A stretch of 64,000 nt of DNA, taken from Bipolaris cookei. Lineage: Eukaryota > Ascomycota > Dothideomycetes > Pleosporales > Pleosporaceae. Shown here in pieces: positions 44,925 to 53,372 of this stretch. The notes under the pieces were generated by a model that saw nothing but the letters and a program-made list of their open reading frames with translations, ran no database searches and had not been told where the DNA came from. Within the stretch, counting starts at the first letter, position 1, and the number at the start of each line of letters is the position of its first letter. Both the position numbers and the translations under genes were made by a program. Where the stretch lies: the NCBI GenBank assembly GCA_002286855.1, contig NRSV01000026.1, positions 134,553 to 198,552 of the forward strand, in the 5' to 3' direction.

Positions 44925-45766
44925 TGCCTTCTACTCAGCTCCTCTAGTTTCCATCTTACGGTATATACCCACTCATCTAAGAACATCCACAGCCAAAGAG
45001 CCCCAAACCACACTGCGATAATAACAGTACCTACAAGACTGAGCGCGCTAAACCAACGAGACGCGTGCCAGACTAAAGCCTATTGAACAGCCATGGTTTC
45101 ATCAGAGGCAAGCGCAACCTGCATAGAGTTGAGGATTGTAGACACTACAGCAAATACGAACAATATAGGGCCATAGAGGCGCGCAAAATAATCTCCATAT
45201 TGCCCATGTGCCTGCTAGAAGTAGAATTTGCGTAGGAGCAGAGGCGCGTAAAAGTTGAGTCGCGTCAGCCTCAGCTCGCCGAAGCAGTACCTTCTTGACA
45301 CAGCCACATCCTTAATATGACTAAGGTCTCTGGTAAATCGGCAGAAGGATGGCCAATCGACGTCGCTAGGGACGAGGCGAAGGTGGTCCTGCCGAGCAAT
45401 ATGAAAGTCTGATTCATGCCGGATCAAGTAGCGGTACGTTCGCAAGAAGCCAGTTGCTGCTGCGCGAAGGCTGCTTTGGCCGTCACCTAACGAGCCTGGT
45501 TTTTGATCTAGATAGGTCTCCCAGAAGGCATGCGATAAAAGATACAGCGGCATTGGTTTGATGAATATGCGGTCGCGGATCCATACGAGATGAAGACGGG
45601 GGTCTTCTGTGACAACAATCTCACTGCCTTTAACACGTTGGTGATGCAATGAGTTCACATTGGCGCTTGACAAGGTTGTCATGATCCAAAGATGCGGTGC
45701 TACTCTCTCAAGATCTTGCGCCCATAGATCATCTTCGAGAAATTGTCTTGTGAGACTAAGTATCAC
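44925..45766 (-). pseudogene. DUF6601-family membrane protein relic
   Basis: The minus-strand frame from about 45766 reads TRQFLEDDLWAQDLERVAPH, NSLHHQRVKGSEIVVTEDPR, FIKPMPLYLLSHAFWETYL, FLRTYRYLIRHESDFHIARQ and FGELRLTRLNFYAPLLLRK, which I recognise as the fungal DUF6601 family of unknown function. A TAG at 45215-45217 interrupts it. The same frame continues as YGPILFVFAVVSTILNSMQV (membrane helix), a second TAG at 45080-45082, and LVGTVIIAVWFGALWLWMFL (second helix). No ATG is seen at the N-terminus. Two stops and a missing start make it a pseudogene. Confidence 0.72.
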
Positions 45767-45834
45767 TCTAGCAGACTGTGTAGTTCATTCTAAGCTACTG
45801 AGCGAAGTGCAGGCCCCACCAGGCGCTTGCCGCC

Positions 45835-45873
45835 TCAGCCTTGCATCTCAGCCTTGCATCTCAGCCTTGCATC
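45835..45873 (+). repeat. 13-bp tandem repeat upstream of right NLR
   Basis: Three exact copies of TCAGCCTTGCATC, about 150-180 bases upstream of the right NLR start codon. One related copy lies upstream of the left NLR, so the unit may be a promoter element expanded in one copy. Confidence 0.85.
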
Positions 45874-46018
45874 TCAATCGGGCTGCTCGCGTGGCTGTCT
45901 CGTCCTCTGCCTTGCTTTCTTCTCTTGTCCCCTCCTATCTGCCAGCTCCCACCATCTTGTTCCACTGCCAAATCCTTCTTCGACAGCTTGAGCAGATGCT
46001 GCTTCATTGCGAACAGCC

Positions 46019-49000
46019 ATGGTGGGTCAGCCGCGGAACGGAGCGTATCAGCGCTAACACGGAACCAGGTCCGGCCAGTAACAGACGACGACATTGGCCT
46101 AAAGGTACTTCGCGACCCGCCAGCGGACGCAGCCGACACAGCAAATGCAACCGAGATTATCGAGTACGTTTGCTGTTGTGACGCTGCATCGAGCCAGCCT
46201 ATGCTGACCTTCCTGACAGCATCGTCGCGATCCATGGCATTGGCGCGCACCCAGACGACACTTGGTGCAAGCATGTTGGCCCAGCAGAGAGCCCGCAGTG
46301 GGTCAACTGGCTGCAGGCGGAGAACATGCTGCCAGCAGCTGCTCCTCACGCGCGCATCATACGATACGGATACCAGTCGCAGTGGTTTGGAGAAGGGGCG
46401 ATGCGGCAGAAGACGTCAATAGTAGCCCAGCGACTGTTGCTGGCCCTGCGTAGTAGGCGAGAGGTGGACGCCCTCAGCTAGACATCACTACTACTGTTGC
46501 TGATTCTACCAGACATACCCGTACCGCCCACTGCTCTTCATCGCATACTGCTTTGGCGGGCTCGTTGTGCTAAAGGTGAGCAGGTGCAGTGTGGCGAGGG
46601 AAAGCACACGGTTAAGGCTGAATAGGCACTTCTAGATGCTTGGCACGACGAGAGCGGGTGGCCTGGCATATTCGCATCGACTACAGGCCTCATCTTTCTC
46701 GGCACGCCTTTCCGCGGCGCCGAGGGAATGAGCCAAGTAGAGATGCTGGCAGCGGCGCAACGTGAGTACCAGCAAGACGAGATTCAGCCAGAGGTGCTGA
46801 AGATACTGGAGCCGGGCAACGAGTTCCTGCAGGAAGTGGTGGACCAGTTTGGAAGGACAAGGAGACACGAGAACAAGGCGCAAGTTGCCTGCTTCTTCGA
46901 GCTCAAGTCTAGTGATGTAGGAAGGATTGTAGGGAAGACAGACCGGACGGTAGGTTAAGAGCAGACTATACACTTCGTGGGACTGACTATCTTTATAGAG
47001 ATTTGTAGTGAGCGAAAGCTCCGGTTGTCTTGACTTATCGAATGCAACGAGTAAATACTCGCTCTCGCGGACACACTTTGACATGAACAAATTTAGCAGT
47101 CCTACAGAGGAAGACTTTGAGACAGTGCGAGACGTGGTGAGGGATATGGTTCAAGCGTCGCCTAAACTTATAGCAGCCCGCTCACAGTGTAAGTATACCT
47201 GACAGTAGTTACTTATATTGAATAAGGTAGGCTAAGCGTGCCAGGTGTCAGCAAGCACATGATCGACTTCAGTCTCCGAGGTGTGCCGGTTGTGAGCCAG
47301 TTCGTCGCTAGAGATGCCGAGATGCAAGCGCTCGAGAAGGCTCTTGCCAAGCCTCCACCCACTACAAGCCGTCGTCGTCGAAATGTTGTAGTCGTCCACG
47401 GCCTAGGTGGCATTGGCAAGACGCAGCTGGTGGTGGAGTTTGCGCGAAAGCACCAGGGCCAGTTTAGCGCAGTGTTCTGGCTGGACGGGTCGTCTGAGGC
47501 CAGCCTGAAGCAGTCGTTTGTTGACATGGCACAGAGACTTCCACGTAGCGAGATGACGGCTGACGGCGTGCAGATGCTCAGCCAGGCCATTGTCGAGGCT
47601 GACGCGGCAGTGCGCGAGTGTCAGCAATGGCTGTCCAAATCTTCAAACTCTCAGTGGCTGCTGATTATAGACAACGTCGACCGCGACCACCGCGACCAAG
47701 ACGATGCGCAGGCATACAACATCAAGGAGTACTTCCCAGACGCAGATCATGGGTCAATCCTGATCACGAGCCGGCTGGCTAGTCTCCAGCATCTCGGGTC
47801 TGGCGTCAAGGTGGGGACAATGGCGGCAGAGCAGGCCCGTGCTATACTCGAAAACAACGTTGGGAGAGCGGTTGAAGGTATGAAAAAAAGTCTGTCTTCT
47901 AAGAGGAGACGCTGTAACCGATACATCTTAAGCAGATGCCGACGTAGTTATTGAACTTCTCCACGGGCTCCCACTAGCCCTCACGCAAGCTGGGTCGTAC
48001 ATACGCGAGATTAATATGTCAGCGTCTACGTATGCGAAGTACTACAACAGCACATGGAGGCATCTAATGGAGAAGCAGCAGAAGCGCTTTCCGCTACAAG
48101 AGTATGGCGATCGAAGCGTATTGACCACTTGGACCATGTCGTACGAGCAGGTACAGAAGCAGAGCGAAGAAGCGGCTTGTCTGCTCAAGCTGTGGGGTTT
48201 CTTAGACAACAGAGAGCTGTGGTACGAGCTGATCGCAGCAGACATAGACTTGGCTGCTGGGATGGATGTTCCCAAGTGGCTGCTGGAGATTGCTGGGGAT
48301 AGGTTGTCGTTTGCTGACGCGATGGGACTGCTATCGCGCTACTCGCTTGTGGAGGGTAAACAAGGCATAGAAAGCTACTCAATGCACTCGGTGCTGCATC
48401 GATGGTGTGGGTACTTAGTACGAGGCGAGGAGTGGCGCGATTTGGGTTGCTTGGCGGCAGAGCTGGTGGCATCAAGCGTGCCTTTGAAGTCAGAGACAGA
48501 GTTCTGGAGGAAACGAAAGAGGATTATGACCCATGCTCTTTGTATAAGTGCGTGGATAGTGAGTGCTAGTAGATCAAGTGAGAAAGGGGCTGTCGAGGGT
48601 CTGATACAACCAGGATCGTTTCACAGTCTTGGGTATATACTTGATGATGAGGATAGACGGCGAGCGGAGCAGATGTACCAGCGAGCGCTGGCTGGAAAGG
48701 AGAAGGCATGGGGGCCAGACCACGCCGAGACACTCGATACCGTCAACAACTTGGGCCTTCTCTACGCAGACCTAGGCAAGCTGGAGCAAGCTGAGCACAT
48801 GTACCAGCGAGCGCTGGCTGGAAAGGAGAAGGCATGGGGGCCAGACCACGTATCCACACTCGAGACCGTCAACAACTTGGGCCTTCTCTACTCAGACCTA
48901 GGCAAGCTGGAGCAAGCTGAGCACATGTACCAACGTGCTCTGGACGGTTATGCGAAAGCTGTCCATCCTGAAAACCGTCATACTTTCATCCCAGCGCTTG

Positions 49001-49392
49001 ATAATATATGGGCCTTTGCCTTCCTGCGCAAAAGCCAGGGCCGCATAGAGGATGCTCGACATGGGTACTCGCAGGCTCTGCTAGGCTATGAGAGAATCTT
49101 TGGGCAGGATCATGATAAGTGTCAGGCCTTACGTGACAACCTAAAAGCTCTAGCAATCAAGGAAGAAGAGGAAGAAGAAGAGGAAGAAGAAGAGGAAGAA
49201 GAAGAGGAAGAAGAAGAGGGAGAAGAAGAGGGAAAAGAAGAGGGAAAAGAAGGAGGAGGACCAGACGCTTCTACTAACAGAGTGCTTGTGATGGACTGTA
49301 CCTTTATGCGAAGCGAGGCCAATCCAGGCACCTCAATAGCTAAGCCCGCTTCAAGGCGAAATAGATTGCTACGAAAGCTAAAGTTGAAGTAG
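46019..49392 (+). CDS. NLR receptor: SesB-like hydrolase / NB-ARC / TPR (right copy)
   Basis: Partner of the left NLR in opposite orientation. Model: join(46019-46021, 46069-46163, 46220-46463, 46513-46575, 46626-46949, 46999-47188, 47245-47877, 47936-49392), 1002 residues, no frame breaks. Exon number, phases and the intron immediately after ATG match the left gene. The effector domain reads DIVAIHGIGAHPDDTWCKHV, LLFIAYCFGGLVV (Cys127 at the nucleophile position), LIFLGTPFRGAEGMSQVEML and ACFFELKSSDVGRIVG; by eye it is about two-thirds identical to the left one. From exon 7 to the stop the protein equals the left copy: NB-ARC with GLGGIGKT and LLIIDNVD, GLPLAL, two near-identical 42-residue TPR units plus a diverged one, poly-Glu and a basic end. 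So the two proteins share one sensor/switch half but have different effector halves. Confidence 0.88.
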
Positions 49393-50262
49393 AGGTAGAG
49401 TAAGACTCAGCAGTAGCGAACATAGCATAGACTAAGACTCAAGCACCGAGTAAAGTTATTCTGAATCATGTAAACCCACCAAGGACGCTGAAGCCAGTTC
49501 ACTAGCAAGAGCGCTGGCAACGACTGCTGCCTTGCAACCTGAAGATATAAGTCACGTGTCGGCGCTTGCAGCGACTTGTGAAGTGAGCCAGTTAACCAGA
49601 GTGAGAATAAGCTCTAAGCGATATCCGCTAGCGGCCTTCGATAGCTAGCCTGCGCTGTTTACAGAAGCTCTAAAGTAGGGCGGCAGCATCAGTCACCTAG
49701 GCATAGCATGGTATACAAAACGTGTGACTTGTTTTCTATCCTGTGCTACGTAAGCGCACTAGGTCACGACGCTAGCGTACGTTACTCTTGGCCTAGTATG
49801 CTTCACTCGGAGAAATTCGCGGAAGGGGTTATCTCTTGTAAGCAGTTGAGTGTGTGTGAAGTATTGTCTCTTCTGATGTGTATCATGATAGGAGCAAGTT
49901 TAAATACAGCGTGATTAGTCGTTGGGCAACCAGGTGACTATACATGGCAATTCCGGGCTTGTATCTCTACTGCCAGATGCGTTTAGTGGGTACAATAGTG
50001 TGTTTTGCCTATTTCTCCATCGTCTTACTACTCTGAGGTTGAAAAATATCTCAACGGTTACAGTGGCGCAGGAGTATAGAGAAAAAAGAGACTGTAAACG
50101 TTGGGGATGAAACATTGAATGGTACAACGAAGACGATTGTATTGTCTAGAGAGAGACAAGATGCTAAGTGCGGTTCGATAAGTCTGTGTAGAAAGGAAAT
50201 GGGAGGTTGGATAGCAAATCCATTTCGTTGAGGCGGGTTTCTCGGTGTGGCGGGATGTATGT
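47188..50262. repeat. right arm of the giant inverted repeat
   Basis: Mirror of 38177-41251 (positions add up to 88439). It starts at the last base of exon 6 of the right NLR and ends at the element terminus, where ACATAC (read inward) differs from the left ACGTAC by one G-to-A change. Confidence 0.93.
48664..48915 (+). repeat. two 126-bp TPR-coding repeats
   Basis: Two consecutive units coding for MYQRALAGKEKAWGPDH and TVNNLGLLYADLGKLEQAE-type TPRs differ at only a handful of bases; the mirror copy is at 39524-39775. Such high internal identity is a known feature of fast-evolving fungal NLR repeat domains. The following (GAAGAAGAG)n tract at about 49163-49250 codes for poly-Glu. Confidence 0.85.
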
Positions 50263-51078
50263 TACTCGGTTTCTTCATCGCCACGCCGACGAGCTTACCA
50301 TCAAACGAACCCCTAGGATCGATCACGATAGGCACAAAACTGAATTGCTGTTTAATCATAAGCTATACTTTGACATGATTTACTTGAAGATGCAAGAGCA
50401 TGGCGTTGAAGAGCGCAACAAGCATAATATGGATAAGAAAGGCTTCGCCGTTGGTGTCGCAAAACGCGGCAAACGTGTCTTTTCAAGGCCCCATTAGGGC
50501 CTAAAGCAGCTGTATAAGATGGTAATCGTGAATGGATAACACTGCTGGCTTGCGTATGCGCTTCTGGAGGGTCATTGCCGCCCGCTCTTGTATATCAGGG
50601 CTCCTCCGGGATTCAATCAGGCTGGGTGGACGCCGTAGAGGTTGGTAAACATAAGGTTTTCTTCTTAAACTCAGATTCAGCATGGAGCAACAACGATGTA
50701 GGTTTGGCATGGCTTGAATAGGTATTTGAGCGCTTCACAGAGCCAAAAGCGCGACGCAGTTACAGGCTTCTTATCCTTGACGGCCACGGCAACCATCTCA
50801 CAACCTATTTCATAGATTTTTGTGACAGCAACCGTATCCTCTTGGCCGAATTTCCGCCTCGTTCAACCTATAGCTTACAGCCGCTTGATGTGGTGCTCTT
50901 CAGGCTTCTTTAGAAGTACTACTTTGCAGAACTTGATCGCCACCTGCACCGCACGCAAGGCATCACAAGGATCACGAAACGCAACTTCTTCGAGAACTTT
51001 TGGCCTACGTGGAGCTCTACAATGATCGCAGAACTTATTAAGAAGAGTTTTCAAGCTACAGGAGTGTGGTGTTGAAGT
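50263..51078 (+). pseudogene. pogo-type transposase relic, C-terminal half (split by insertion)
   Basis: Starts with the second TA copy. TRFLHRHADELTIKRTPRID and LYFDMIYLKMQEHGVEERNK lead to HNMDKKGFAVGVAKRGKRVF (catalytic region, usual Glu replaced by Lys), then a stop at about 50497. Further pieces in changing frames: LLILDGHGNHLTTYFIDFCD (second Asp), STYSLQPLDVVLFRLL (third Asp, followed by a stop), ITKRNFFENFWPTW and KKSFQATGVW. Many stops and frameshifts show that it was already decaying or has decayed since the 12-kb insertion. Confidence 0.85.
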
Positions 51079-51242
51079 TGTGTTGTGGTGGTGGGGGTGA
51101 GCATTGCGCGAACCTGGGCATTGCGCGCACAGACACTGTAGCCCTGGCTGTCATCTCCGCTTCACATACGCATCTCGACATCTGTTTCCATCAACTATCA
51201 TCACCCATGATTCCTAAGATCTGAAAATCTTCAACGCAAGTC

Positions 51243-52971
51243 ATGGAAAACCGCGTCTCGGTACACAGCCCCGAAAGTGAGTACTTCCAGCGCAGTCATA
51301 CGTCATTCATCAGCTAACGTGGCATCTCAGGCGGCAGCATGAAGTCACTATATGATCTGCCAAATGAAATGTTGTTACAAATCTTCTCGTGTATAGATCT
51401 ACATCGTGAGGCACGTATCATGGGCTACATACCAGATGATCCCTTGCCTTCTTACGCAGATTATCACTTGCTTAAAGATTTTCGCTCCAACAACTTGTGG
51501 CTGCTAAACATTGCTTTAACATGCAAACGATTTGCAGCTTTAATTCCAGAGGTAGGATTACGTACGATCGTACTAGAAGCCTTAACACCATCTGCGCGCC
51601 CTGAGCTTTGTTATTCAGCTCCATTCACTCTCCTTCTTCAATTGAAGGCGAGGCCGGATCTCATTCGACACATTAAACAACTTCGTATTCATCTTCCATA
51701 TGCCGATGAAAACGATATGTATAGATGCGACAATAAGGGAGTGTCAAAAATGATAGCTTCACTGCATTTACCCTCTGCTTGGAAGATCAAACTTTTCAAA
51801 GACATCACAACTAGTTTTGGGCGAGGATCATTTAATGTCCTATTGGCACTACTAGAGTTGGATGTATTATGCGTCTCCGAACCAACCCGCGAAGCAGATC
51901 TCGAATGGGCAAAACAGCTCTTGGTCTCGTCCTTCACTCCCCCGATTATCCGCTCGCTAAGGTACCTTAAGATCGAAGGTCTGCTACCTCCCACCCTTCA
52001 AGCAGTGGAAATCTTTCAAAAGCTGAATACCATTGATCTGAGTATCAGCCTACGCGGCCAGTCACCTTTGGGTATTGTATCAGACTCAGAAAACTTCCTT
52101 GCGACCACTGCGGTGAACAACATAAAGCATCTGCGTCTTGATTTTGAGGTTAGAACAATCGGAATATGGAATAGTGCAATGCGGACCTGTATGTCAAATT
52201 TGGTAAAAGGTTTCCGGAACCTGGAGAGTCTTGTGTACTATGCCGAACCGTCGGTAGGAAAGAATCCCTATCGCAGTGTTCGCGTTTTCCCCGCTTATCA
52301 AGCGAACATCCAGGCATACCCTGATGTTCCGCGGTCTCCTGAATTGGTGGAAGGTTACTGGGGTACGTCACTTCTCTCCTGAGTTGGTCAACACTGCTAA
52401 CTATCAGCAAGACCAAGCAATATACGAGGCACGCACAACTGTCACCGACTACCAATGCCTTGTCGACAACCTCGTGCACCTACGCTCGTCTCTGAAATAC
52501 TTGCAACTTCCAGGCGGCTTTTGGACGCTACCTGGCGCTGCTCGCAAGCCGCTTCCGCGTTTCGATCAGTTTACACAGCTTCGAAAATTGATCGCGCCTC
52601 AAGCGGCCCTTATCTCCATTAAACTGGATAACATGCGCTTTGATACCGTCTCCCAAGGCGACTTTGAACTTTCTGCTCCGGCGGTATTACCAGTGTCACT
52701 ACAGCATCTCACAATCTTCGATGTCGATGAGACGTTCTTGGAGAGCAAATGGTTACAAGGATTGTTCAGCGAGCAGAAGAGCCACTCCCGATGGCCGGAG
52801 TTCCGAACCTTGGAGCTATTGATGGGGCCGACGTTCTCCGATGAGGTGTTGGGAGCGCTTCTGGCAAGGCGAATCAATGCGGCATTCTGGGCAATGGTTG
52901 ATGAAGCCGGGTTCGATGTCGTTGTTGGAAGGGACAACTTGGATCCTTCGTTGCTTCCAGACTTACGATAG
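51243..52971 (+). CDS. F-box protein
   Basis: Probable substrate-recognition subunit of an SCF ubiquitin ligase. Model: join(51243-51276, 51331-52362, 52412-52971), 541 residues. The start was chosen because the 34-nt first exon joins through a 54-nt intron (GTGAGT to ATCTCAG, branch GCTAAC) to GSMKSLYDLPNEMLLQIFSC, a standard F-box opening; internal ATG 51339 is the alternative. The F-box is interrupted by an insert and continues with LLNIALTCKRFAALIPEV. The rest has scattered Leu-rich segments (IIRSLRYLKIEGLLPPTLQ, NIKHLRLDFEVRT, LQHLTIFDVDET) that suggest degenerate LRRs rather than a clean repeat array. The second intron (52363-52411) restores the frame. The target is unknown. The gene lies just outside the split pogo relic and appears intact. 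Confidence 0.85.
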
Positions 52972-53372
52972 TGGTACACGCATACGTACAAGGAACTTCA
53001 ACTTCCAGCATATCTGACAAGCTTATATAATTACTATTCGGGATGTCTTTCACGGGCTAGGATCCCTTTGTCGAGCAAGAGAAATTGTAACTAAGCTTTT
53101 CACTTACACCACTGGACTGAAAGTCACATTGTCATGATAACTTGAAGATGAATAGTCTCGGATATTCCGTGAATTAATATATACACATATCAAAATCTAC
53201 AAAGCAAAACACAGTCATATTAAAACTCAAGTTATGCCAGCAGAAACGCCGCGCTCATCATAATCATCAATTCTCATAGGTATCGTCTAAGCCTCGGAAA
53301 CAAGAACAAGAAAAAACAAAGTCTCAAAACAACAAAAGCTTTGCAAAGCCTCTATTATACATTTCACCACTT
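52972..53372. other. intergenic, convergent 3' region
   Basis: AT-rich spacer between the convergent F-box gene and the FHS permease. It probably holds both 3' untranslated regions. Nothing else is seen. Confidence 0.5.

Larger units (their letters stand above)
38177..50262. mobile_element. 12.1-kb inverted-repeat element carrying two NLR genes
   Basis: The element is 12,086 bp. Both ends read ACGTAC or ACATAC followed by ATCCCGCC, with a TA duplication outside, so it behaves like a Tc1/mariner-pogo-class insertion. The outer 3,075 bp on each side (38177-41251 and 47188-50262) mirror each other about 44219.5 with no length difference. The only mismatch I noticed is in the terminal motif. Inside each arm is the 3' part of an NLR gene. 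Between the arms lie the 5' parts of the two NLRs (diverged), a pogo-type transposase relic and a DUF6601 relic. The end sequence ACGTAC is shared with the unrelated Fot1-like element at 6482-8337, which supports a related cutting specificity. It is not a Starship by any feature I can see: no DUF3435 tyrosine recombinase is present. Confidence 0.9.

Noticed and set aside
38177..50262. Idea that the palindrome is an assembly artefact
   Set aside because: The centre is unique, the inner exons of the two NLRs differ throughout, both outer flanks join the two halves of one older transposase, and a TA duplication is present. An artefactual fold-back would not give these. Long reads should still confirm it.
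38177..50262. Starship-type giant element
   Set aside because: No DUF3435 tyrosine recombinase or other captain-like gene is present, and the ends show inverted repeats with a TA duplication.
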